Below are positions 52,274 to 59,536 of a stretch of 64,000 bases of DNA, piece after piece (the stretch's first letter is position 1; each line of letters opens with the position of its first letter). The stretch is from Cellulomonas telluris. GTDB taxonomy: Bacteria; Actinomycetota; Actinomycetes; Actinomycetales; Cellulomonadaceae. Both the position numbers and the translations under genes were made by a program. The stretch is taken from assembly GCF_004886325.1 (NCBI RefSeq), contig NZ_QXFN01000003.1, forward strand, positions 62,001 to 126,000, in the 5' to 3' direction. Under the pieces are notes generated by a model. The model did no database searches, was not told the DNA's origin, and was given only the letters and a program-made list of their open reading frames with translations.

Positions 52274-53988
52274 CCGACGGCGCGACGGCGGACGGTGCCC
52301 GCCTGCTGCCCTACGGCGACGACGCCGTCCTCGTCGAGCTCGACGAGCCCGGTGCCGTCCGGGCCGTCGACGCCGCGCTGCGGGCGGCACGTCCGCCCGG
52401 CGTGGTGGACGTCGTGCCGGCCGCCCGGACGGTCCTGGTGCGTGGCGCGGCCCGCACCCGGTCGCGCTGGGCGGCGCAGGTGCGCGAGAGGGTCCGCGCG
52501 GCGGTCCGGGACGCCGACGAGGGTGGCCTTCCCGCGCCCGTCCGTACCGTCGAGGTACCCGTCGTGTACGACGGCCAGGACCTGGCGGAGGTGGCCGCGC
52601 TCACGCGGCGGTCGGCCGACGAGGTGGTCGCCCGCCACCTCGCGGGTGGGCCCCAGGGGTACCGGGTGGCCTTCGGCGGCTTCATGCCGGGCTTCGCGTA
52701 CGTCGTCGGGCTGGACCCCGTCCTGCACGTGCCGCGCCGCGCGTCCCCGCGCACCCGTGTCCCGGCGGGCGCGGTGGCCGTGGCGGGCGAGTACACCGCG
52801 GTCTACCCCGCGGCCACGCCGGGTGGCTGGCGGCTGCTCGGCACGACGACGGTGCGCATGTTCGACCCCGACCGCGGACGCGACGGCGCCGCCCTGCTCA
52901 CGCCCGGCGACGCGGTCCGCTTCGTGCGGGCCGCCCCGTCGCCCGTCCTCGCCGCCGCCCGCACCGCCCGTGCCGAGTCCCTCGACCCGCGCCCGGCGGG
53001 GGCTGCCGAGCCGGTGGCACCCGCCCCCGCGGCCGCCGGTGCGGGCCGCGAGCCGGCACCCGTCGCCTCGCCCGCGCCGGACGCGGCACCGCACCGCGGG
53101 CTGACCGTGCTCACCCCGGGGCCGCTCACGCTCGTGCAGGACGGCGGCCGTGCCGGCCTGGCGGACGTCGGCGTCCCCCGCAGCGGAGCAGCGGACCCGG
53201 ACGCCGCCCGCCGCGCGAACCGGCTCGTGGGCAACGCACCGGACGCCCCGCTGCTCGAGGTGGTGCTCGGCGGGCTCGTGCTGGCCTTCGGCGCCACGAC
53301 CGCGATCGCGCTCACCGGCGCCCGCGCGCCGGCGCGGCTCGACGGCGCCCCGGTCGCGCACGGGACGGCGGTCCGGGTGCCCGCCGGTGCGGCGCTCGTG
53401 CTCGACGCACCCGCGCGGGGGCTGCGCACGTGGGTCGCGGTGCGCGGCGGCGTGGACGTGCCCCCGGTGCTCGGCTCGTGCGCGCACGACCAGCTGTCGG
53501 GTCTGGGGCCCGCGCCGCTGCGTCCCGGGGACGTCCTCGCGTACGGCACCGCGTTCGACGGACTTCCCGATCCCGGCGACGCGGGCGACGCCGCGGACGC
53601 GGGCGCAGCCGCGCCTCCGGCCGGGCCCTCCGTCGTCGACCTGCCGGTGGTCGACGGCCCCCGGCTCGGTCGGCTCGACGAGCCCGGGCGGTCCGCGCTG
53701 TGGCAGACCGTGTGGACGGTCACGCCCGCGAGCAACCGGGTGGCGGTGCGCCTCGACGGTCCGCCGCTCACGCGCGGCGACGACACCGAGCTCGCCTCCG
53801 AGGGGGTGGTCGCCGGTGCGGTGCAGGTGCCCCACGACGGCCGTCCCGTGCTGTTCGGCCCGGACCACCCGGTGACCGGCGGCTACCCGGTCGTCGCCGT
53901 GCTCACCGGCGAGGGACGTGCCCGCGTCGCACAGCTGCGCCCGGGCGACCGCGTCCGGCTCGTGCGGGTGCCGTCGCCGGTGGTCTGA
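52270..53988 (+). CDS. 5-oxoprolinase PxpB-PxpC fusion
   Basis: A 572-residue fusion. Residues 1-225 are PxpB-like (KipI family): LLPYGDDAVLVELDEP, VPVVYDGQDLAEVAAL, FGGFMPGFAYVVGLDP, RVPAGAVAVAGEYTAVYP. A Pro/Ala linker of about 50 residues follows. Residues about 280-572 are PxpC-like (KipA): LTVLTPGPLTLVQDGGRAGL, GVPRSGAADPDAARRANRLV, AVRGGVDVPPVLGSCAHD, LASEGVVAGAVQVPHDGRPV and TGGYPVVAVLT. It forms the catalytic complex with PxpA. Fusion of the two subunits is known in several lineages. Confidence 0.92.
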   Translation: MTDGATADGARLLPYGDDAVLVELDEPGAVRAVDAALRAARPPGVVDVVPAARTVLVRGAARTRSRWAAQVRERVRAAVRDADEGGLPAPVRTVEVPVVYDGQDLAEVAALTRRSADEVVARHLAGGPQGYRVAFGGFMPGFAYVVGLDPVLHVPRRASPRTRVPAGAVAVAGEYTAVYPAATPGGWRLLGTTTVRMFDPDRGRDGAALLTPGDAVRFVRAAPSPVLAAARTARAESLDPRPAGAAEPVAPAPAAAGAGREPAPVASPAPDAAPHRGLTVLTPGPLTLVQDGGRAGLADVGVPRSGAADPDAARRANRLVGNAPDAPLLEVVLGGLVLAFGATTAIALTGARAPARLDGAPVAHGTAVRVPAGAALVLDAPARGLRTWVAVRGGVDVPPVLGSCAHDQLSGLGPAPLRPGDVLAYGTAFDGLPDPGDAGDAADAGAAAPPAGPSVVDLPVVDGPRLGRLDEPGRSALWQTVWTVTPASNRVAVRLDGPPLTRGDDTELASEGVVAGAVQVPHDGRPVLFGPDHPVTGGYPVVAVLTGEGRARVAQLRPGDRVRLVRVPSPVV

Positions 53989-54053
53989 GCGCCCCGCGTC
54001 GCCCGCGCCCGCGCGTCCGCGCCCGCGCCCGTGTCAGCCGCGCGTCGCCCCCG

Positions 54054-54380
54054 TCAGCCCCGCCCGTCCTCGCCCGCGGCCGCATCCGCCCCGCCCCTCG
54101 GGCCGGGTGCGAGCGCGGGCTCCTCGTCCGCCTCGGCGGGTGCCAGCGCGCGCACGACGAACGCCCCGACCACGAGCCCCGCGCCCACGAGCCGTGCGAT
54201 CTGCGGCACCCACGTGAGCGCGGCCGAGACCGCGTAGTGCGTCCAGGCCTCGGCGGGCGACTGCGCGTCGCCGAGCATGTCCTGCATCAGGAGGGACAGG
54301 GCGAGCTCGACGACGAGCGACGCGACCAGGAGGACCACGCCGGCGACGACCAGCGTGCGGGGGGACAGGCGTGGTGGCAC
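54054..54380 (-). CDS. Small two- to three-TM membrane protein
   Basis: A 108-residue protein with hydrophobic segments at about residues 10-32 (LVVAGVVLLVASLVVELALS) and 58-78 (IARLVGAGLVVGAFVVRAL), and a Gly/Ala/Glu-rich C-terminal tail. The GTG follows GGGAGTC. No motif or neighbour suggests a role; it is convergent with the pxpBC gene and divergent from nrdD. Confidence 0.55.
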   Translation of the reverse strand: MPPRLSPRTLVVAGVVLLVASLVVELALSLLMQDMLGDAQSPAEAWTHYAVSAALTWVPQIARLVGAGLVVGAFVVRALAPAEADEEPALAPGPRGGADAAAGEDGRG

Positions 54381-54527
54381 GGGGACTCCCTCGGTCCGGG
54401 CCGACGCCGCCGTCGGCTGCCGCAGAGGCTACGCGCGGGCCCCGCGCCGCGTGGCCGGTTCGCGGCGTCCTGCCCCCGCCGGTGCGGGACGAACGTCCCG
54501 GAACAGGGGGCCGGGCGACCCGGAAGT

Positions 54528-54575
54528 CTGGAACATGTGGGCACCGCCCGCGCGTCGCGCCCCTACATGTTGTGG
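54528..54575 (+). promoter_or_regulatory. Paired NrdR-like boxes upstream of nrdD
   Basis: Box 1 (54528-54543) is CTGGAACATGTGGGCA; box 2 (54560-54575) is CCCCTACATGTTGTGG. Box 2 matches 11 of 16 positions of ACACWATATATWGTGT; box 1 is weaker. Their centres are 32 bp apart, three helical turns, as usual for NrdR pairs. Confidence 0.65.
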
Positions 54576-54623
54576 TCGTCGCGCTCTTCTGGTGCTTCCG
54601 ACCCGACGTCCCGAGGAGCAGCC

Positions 54624-56465
54624 ATGACCCGCCCCGACCAGCCCGCCGAGGCCCCCGAGCACCCCGTCGTGGAGGTGGGCCCGTCCGTCGACGAGTACCT
54701 CGACCGCAGCGACTGGCGCGTCAACGCGAACGCCAACCAGGGGTACTCGCTGGGCGGTCTGATCCTCAACACCGCCGGCAAGGTGATCGCGAACTACTGG
54801 CTCAGCCACGTCTACCCCCGGGCCGTCGGCCAGGCGCACCGGGACGGCGACCTGCACGTCCACGATCTCGACATGCTGTCCGGCTACTGCGCGGGCTGGT
54901 CGCTGCGCCGGCTGCTGGAGGAGGGGCTCAACGGCGTGCCGGGCACGGTCGAGGCGCGCCCGCCCAGGCACTTCAGCGCCGCGATCGGCCAGGTCGTCAA
55001 CTTCCTCGGCACGATGCAGAACGAGTGGGCCGGAGCGCAGGCGTTCAGCGGGTTCGACACGTACCTCGCGCCGTACGTCCGGCTCGACGGGCTGACGTAC
55101 CGCGAGGTGCGCCAGGGCGTCCAGGAGCTCGTCCACAACCTCAACGTGCCGTCGCGCTGGGGCACGCAGACGCCGTTCACGAACCTCACGTTCGACTGGG
55201 TCTGCCCGGACGACCTCAAGGACCAGGTGCCGCTGGTGGCGGGCGAGCCGTGCGACTTCACCTACGGGGACCTGCAGCCGGAGATGGACGTGCTCAACCG
55301 GGCGTACATGGAGGTGATGACGGAGGGCGACGCCTCGGGGCGCGTCTTCACGTTCCCCATCCCGACGTACAACATCACGCCGGAGTTCGACTGGGACTCG
55401 CCCAACGCGGACCTGCTGTTCACGATGACGGCGAGGTACGGGCTGCCGTACTTCCAGAACTTCCTCAACTCCGAGATGAAGCCGGGCGACGTGCGCTCGA
55501 TGTGCTGCCGCCTCCAGCTGGACCTGCGCGAGCTGCTCAAGCGCGGCAACGGCCTGTTCGGGTCGGGCGAGCAGACGGGGTCCGTCGGGGTGGTCACCGT
55601 CAACTGCGCGCGCCTGGGGTACCGGTTCGCGGGGGACGAGGCCGCCCTGCTCGCCGAGCTCGACCGGCTCCTCGACCTCGCCCGCACGTCGCTGGAGCTC
55701 AAGCGCGAGAAGGTCCAGACCCTCATGGACGAGGGCCTGTTCCCGTACACGCGCCGCTACCTGGGCACGCTGGACGGCCACTTCTCGACGATCGGCGTCA
55801 ACGGCGTCAACGAGATGGTCCGCAACTTCACGCACGACGCGTTCGACATCACCGACCCGCGCGGTCACGCGATGGCGCTGCGCCTGCTGGACCACGTCCG
55901 GGCGCGGATGGTCGAGTTCCAGGAGGAGACGGGCCACCTGTACAACCTCGAGGCGACCCCAGCGGAGGGCACGACCTACCGGTTCGCCAAGGAGGACCGC
56001 GCGCGGTTCCCCGGCATCCTGCAGGCCGGCACCGACGACCACCCGTACTACACGAACTCCTCGCAGCTGCCCGTCGGGTTCACGGACGACCCGTTCGAGG
56101 CCCTGGAGCGGCAGGACGAGCTGCAGACCCGGTACACGGGCGGCACGGTCCTGCACCTGTACATGGCGGAGCGCCTGTCCAGCCCGCAGGCGTGCAAGGA
56201 GCTGGTCCGCCGCGCGCTCGGCACGTTCCGCCTGCCGTACCTCACGGTGACGCCGACGTTCTCGATCTGCCCGCGGCACGGCTACCTGGCGGGGGAGCAC
56301 CCCGAGTGCCCCACCTGCGCGGAGGACGACGTCGTGACGGTGTGCGAGGTGTGGACGCGGGTCATGGGCTACCACCGCCCCGTCAGCTCGTTCAACGTCG
56401 GCAAGCAGGGCGAGCACGCCGAGCGCGTGCCGTTCCGGGAGCCGGCCGGGGCGGGGGCACGGTGA
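54624..56465 (+). CDS. nrdD: Anaerobic ribonucleoside-triphosphate reductase
   Basis: A 613-residue class III reductase. It makes dNTPs from NTPs under anoxia through a glycyl radical. It contains WRVNANANQGYSLGGLILNT, HVHDLDMLSGYCAGWS, GTQTPFTNLTFDW, NSEMKPGDVRSMCCRLQLD, and the zinc-site cysteines CPRHGY and CPTC. The C-terminal RVMGYHRPV carries the radical glycine, Gly582. The N-terminal ATP-cone of the longer family members is missing. The ATG follows GAGGAGCAGCC. It is coupled to nrdG. Confidence 0.95.
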   Translation: MTRPDQPAEAPEHPVVEVGPSVDEYLDRSDWRVNANANQGYSLGGLILNTAGKVIANYWLSHVYPRAVGQAHRDGDLHVHDLDMLSGYCAGWSLRRLLEEGLNGVPGTVEARPPRHFSAAIGQVVNFLGTMQNEWAGAQAFSGFDTYLAPYVRLDGLTYREVRQGVQELVHNLNVPSRWGTQTPFTNLTFDWVCPDDLKDQVPLVAGEPCDFTYGDLQPEMDVLNRAYMEVMTEGDASGRVFTFPIPTYNITPEFDWDSPNADLLFTMTARYGLPYFQNFLNSEMKPGDVRSMCCRLQLDLRELLKRGNGLFGSGEQTGSVGVVTVNCARLGYRFAGDEAALLAELDRLLDLARTSLELKREKVQTLMDEGLFPYTRRYLGTLDGHFSTIGVNGVNEMVRNFTHDAFDITDPRGHAMALRLLDHVRARMVEFQEETGHLYNLEATPAEGTTYRFAKEDRARFPGILQAGTDDHPYYTNSSQLPVGFTDDPFEALERQDELQTRYTGGTVLHLYMAERLSSPQACKELVRRALGTFRLPYLTVTPTFSICPRHGYLAGEHPECPTCAEDDVVTVCEVWTRVMGYHRPVSSFNVGKQGEHAERVPFREPAGAGAR

Positions 56466-57202
56466 CGGGCACGGTGACGACCGCTCACGCCCTGACGGCG
56501 TGCCCGCCCGCCGCGGGCGCACCCGGGCCGCAGGCCGACACGCTCGCGATCGCCGGGCTCACCCGCCTGTCGACCGTCGACTGGCCGGGGCGGCTCGTCG
56601 CGACGGTCTTCCTGCAGGGCTGCCCCTGGCGCTGCACGTACTGCCACAACAGCGCGATCCTCGACCCGCGCACGCCCGGGACGGTCCCCTGGCAGGACGT
56701 GCGCGACCTGCTGGCCCGCCGCCGCGGCCTGCTCGACGGGGTCGTGCTGTCCGGCGGGGAGCCCACGCGGCAGGTCGGCGTGGTGGCGGCGGCCCGCGAG
56801 GTGCGCGAGGCGGGGTTCGGCGTCGGGCTGCACACGTCGGGCGCCTACCCGGCGCGCCTGCCCCTGCTGCTGCCGTACGTCGACTGGGTGGGGTTCGACG
56901 TCAAGGCGCCGGCCCGCCTCTACCGCGCGATCACGCGCACGGGCGGCGGGACCACGAGCGCCGACCTGGCGTTCGCGGCGCTGCGGACGGTGCTGGACAG
57001 CGGCGTCGACGTGCAGGTCCGCACGACCGTGGACCCGACGGTCCTCACGGACGACGACGTCGCGGAGCTGACCGGGGTGCTGGCCGACCTCGGCGTCCGT
57101 GACCACGTGCTGCAGCAGGTGCGGCCGGACGGGACGACGGCGGAGTACCGGCAGGCGCTGGCGGCGGCGCGGGCGGCCCGTCCGGGCCCGGCGGGCGGCT
57201 GA
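56462..57202 (+). CDS. nrdG: Anaerobic reductase-activating radical SAM enzyme
   Basis: A 246-residue radical SAM protein that installs the glycyl radical on NrdD. The motif CPWRCTYCHN supplies Cys54, Cys58 and Cys61 for the 4Fe-4S cluster. VVLSGGEPTRQ (GGE motif) and FDVKAPARLYRAIT follow. The first 30 residues are an Ala/Pro-rich extension. The GTG overlaps the nrdD stop as GTGA. No separate promoter is needed. Confidence 0.93.
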   Translation: MTGTVTTAHALTACPPAAGAPGPQADTLAIAGLTRLSTVDWPGRLVATVFLQGCPWRCTYCHNSAILDPRTPGTVPWQDVRDLLARRRGLLDGVVLSGGEPTRQVGVVAAAREVREAGFGVGLHTSGAYPARLPLLLPYVDWVGFDVKAPARLYRAITRTGGGTTSADLAFAALRTVLDSGVDVQVRTTVDPTVLTDDDVAELTGVLADLGVRDHVLQQVRPDGTTAEYRQALAAARAARPGPAGG

Positions 57203-57220
57203 CGGGCCGGGCGCCCGAGG

Positions 57221-58315
57221 TCACCGCGGGCCCGGGTCGTCGGTCCGCACCAGGTACGTCAGCGTCGGCCGCCCCGACGGCGCCTGGCCGCGCAGGACCT
57301 GGACGCGCCACCCGTCACGCTCGTGCCGGAACCACGCTCCGTCCTCGCCCGGGTCGTGGCCGGGGTCGCCGGCGACCTCCCGCAGGAGCGCCTCCGCCTC
57401 GCCGAGCGCGTCCTCCTCGGGCCTGTCGAGCTGCACGACCCACCTGCCCGGATCCGGCTGACGCACCGAGACCAGCTCCCCGCCGGCGAGCGGGACCGAC
57501 CCGGGGAAGCCCGCGGGCAGCCCGGTCGGCGGCGCCCCCGCCGGCCTCGCCACCGCCAGCGTCCCCGCCGCCGTCGCCGCCCGCACGGTGGACCCCGAGC
57601 CGGCGCGGTCGAGCAGGAGCAGGCCGTAGTCACCCGCGGGCAGGCGGGCACCCGGGTCGTCGCACCGCGTCAGGCCCACCGTGAGCCGGTGCGTGACGAC
57701 GGCCTCGTCCTGGTCGACCCCCTCCGGCAGGAAGCGCTCGACGGTCGTCCCGGGCTCGGGCTCGTACCACGGGTCGGTGTCGACGAGGTCGGCCGACGCG
57801 GGCGACACGGCGACGACGACGCCGTCCTGCTCGAGGACGGCGGTCAGGGGCGCCGTCTCCGCGTCCGGCAGGACGAGCTCGTGGGCGGGCACGTCCTGGT
57901 CCGCCCCGCGCCAGGCGAGCAGCACGGCGCTCGTGCCGCCCCACGAGCCCAGGTGCTCCGAGCCCGAGGGCGTCTGCTCGAACTGCGAGACCGAGGCGAC
58001 GTGCAGCTCGGCCAGGCGGGCGTCGGGTGCCGGGAGCCGCGCCACGGACGACCCGCAGGTGCCGGGGGCGGCGTCGGGCCGGGCAGCGACCACGGGGCCC
58101 GACGCGAGCCCCGGCCCCACGAGCGCCGCGGCGCCCGCCGCGCTCGCCGCCACGGCGCCGGCCGCGCCCGCGCGCACGGCCCGCCGGCGCCGCACCCGCG
58201 CCGCGATCCGGTGCACGGTGAGGGTCGCCGTCGGGTCGGCGGGCTCGACCAGCGCCGTGGCGCGGCCCGCGGCGTCGGCGATCTCGGTCAGGGCCAGGTC
58301 CAGGCGTGTGCTCAT
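57221..58315 (-). CDS. Putative sigma-partner membrane protein (anti-sigma-like)
   Basis: A 364-residue protein with a short polar cytoplasmic part (residues 1-47), one hydrophobic segment (VRAGAAGAVAASAAGAAALV) and an extracytoplasmic domain of about 280 residues with two cysteines and a basic middle. It is coupled to the upstream ECF sigma factor by ATGA, the usual position of an anti-sigma factor. The N-terminal part lacks the zinc-binding HxxxCxxC motif, so it is not a ZAS-type protein. The extracytoplasmic part is unassigned. Confidence 0.65.
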   Translation of the reverse strand: MSTRLDLALTEIADAAGRATALVEPADPTATLTVHRIAARVRRRRAVRAGAAGAVAASAAGAAALVGPGLASGPVVAARPDAAPGTCGSSVARLPAPDARLAELHVASVSQFEQTPSGSEHLGSWGGTSAVLLAWRGADQDVPAHELVLPDAETAPLTAVLEQDGVVVAVSPASADLVDTDPWYEPEPGTTVERFLPEGVDQDEAVVTHRLTVGLTRCDDPGARLPAGDYGLLLLDRAGSGSTVRAATAAGTLAVARPAGAPPTGLPAGFPGSVPLAGGELVSVRQPDPGRWVVQLDRPEEDALGEAEALLREVAGDPGHDPGEDGAWFRHERDGWRVQVLRGQAPSGRPTLTYLVRTDDPGPR

Positions 58316-58899
58316 CGCGGCCTCCGGGGGGTGAGGAGGGAGTCGTCCGGGTGCTCGGCGTCGTCGGCGTCCGACCCGTCGCGCCCGGAGACGGGGCCGA
58401 GCCGGGCCTCCAGGGCGCGTGTGCCGTCGGACAGGTAGCGCTTCACCGCGCCGACCGACAGCGACAGCACGTCGGCGACCTGCGCGACGGTCAGGTCGTC
58501 GAAGTGGCGCAGCACCATGCACGCCCGTACGCGCGGCGGGAGGGTCGCGAGCGCCTGCTGCACCGTCAGGCGCGTCGTGACGACGTGCTCGGGGCCGGCC
58601 TCGGGGCCGTCGGACGGGCTCGCCTCCGGGACGACCGTCAGGTGCCGGATCGTCGCCCAGTGCCGCCGCCGGCGGAAGCCGTCGACGTACGTCGTGAGCA
58701 CCGCGCGCCGCACGTACGCCTCGGCCGAGACGACCTCGCGCGTGCCGCGCCCCCGCGTGAACGTGCGCACGAGCGCGTCCTGCACCAGGTCCTCCGCCTC
58801 GCGCAGGTCGCCCGTCAGCAGGTACGCGTACCCGACCAGCGCCCGCCCGCGCGTGCGGACGAGCTCGTCGAGCGCGTCCTCCCAGCTCGCCACGGGCAC
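58312..58899 (-). CDS. ECF sigma factor (SigE/SigM-like group)
   Basis: A 195-residue sigma factor. Region 2 is LVGYAYLLTGDLREAEDLVQ and ALVRTFTR; region 4 is LATLPPRVRACMVLRHFDDL and TVAQVADVLSLSVGAVKRYL. The length fits the SigE-family ECF type. The N-terminal GTG follows GCGGAGG; a second GTG two codons later is possible. The gene downstream is the putative anti-sigma factor. Target genes cannot be read. Confidence 0.9.
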   Translation of the reverse strand: MPVASWEDALDELVRTRGRALVGYAYLLTGDLREAEDLVQDALVRTFTRGRGTREVVSAEAYVRRAVLTTYVDGFRRRRHWATIRHLTVVPEASPSDGPEAGPEHVVTTRLTVQQALATLPPRVRACMVLRHFDDLTVAQVADVLSLSVGAVKRYLSDGTRALEARLGPVSGRDGSDADDAEHPDDSLLTPRRPR

Positions 58900-59062
58900 C
58901 TCCGCGTGTCCGGCACGCCCCCGGTGGCCGCGCTCACCCTGTCAGACGGGCGGGCGGGCCGGAAGGTTGGGTGCAGGGCCGTCCGGGTGACCTGGGCCGC
59001 CCCTGTGGCGGCGTCGCCGGCGGGTGCTTGAATTCTCCGGTCGGTCCGTGGGGAGGCGTGGC

Positions 59063-59398
59063 GTGGACGTGCAGGTGGAGCAGGAGGTCGTCGGCGCGCG
59101 CACGGTCGTGCACGTCGCGGGCGAGATCGACGTGGCCAGCGCCGACCTGCTGCGCGAGCGGCTCGCGCGGACCGTCGCCGAGGGCGGCACCGACCTCGTC
59201 GTCGACCTCACCGGCGTGACGTTCATGGACTCCACCGGACTCGGCCTGCTCGTCGGCACGCTCAAGCGCGTGCGCACCGCCGGCGGCCGGATGGCCCTCG
59301 TGCTCGACGCCGAGCCGCTGCTCAAGGTCTTCCGCATCACCGGGCTGCACCAGGTGTTCACGATCCACCCCACGCTCGACGAGGCGCTCGCCGGCTGA
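59063..59398 (+). CDS. STAS-domain anti-anti-sigma factor
   Basis: A 111-residue STAS protein: VVHVAGEIDVASADLLRERL, LVVDLTGVTFMDSTGLGLLV with the phosphorylatable serine (Ser57), and LDAEPLLKVFRITGLHQVFT. It probably binds a kinase-type anti-sigma factor and is switched by phosphorylation. The GTG follows GGGAGG at 59051-59056. It is not coupled to a kinase gene, and the ECF sigma factor is divergent, so its partner is elsewhere. Confidence 0.88.
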   Translation: MDVQVEQEVVGARTVVHVAGEIDVASADLLRERLARTVAEGGTDLVVDLTGVTFMDSTGLGLLVGTLKRVRTAGGRMALVLDAEPLLKVFRITGLHQVFTIHPTLDEALAG

Positions 59399-59452
59399 CC
59401 ACGGCCCCGCCGGAGGTCACGGACCGGTGCGACCCACGTCACACCGTCTGGC

Positions 59453-59458
59453 TAGACT
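59453..59458 (+). promoter_or_regulatory. -10 element of hppA
   Basis: TAGACT with an upstream CACGTC-like -35 gives a leader of about 70 bases before the ATG at 59537. Confidence 0.5.
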
Positions 59459-59536
59459 TCGCCGGGTCCGGCGGCAACGGGGCCGTGCGGACCCGGCGCG
59501 CACAGGGGGTCGCGCCGCAGGTGTCGAGGAGGACGC

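Noticed and set aside
53989-54053. GCCCGCGCC-rich stretch as a terminator of pxpBC
   Set aside because: It is repetitive but does not fold into a clear stem-loop.
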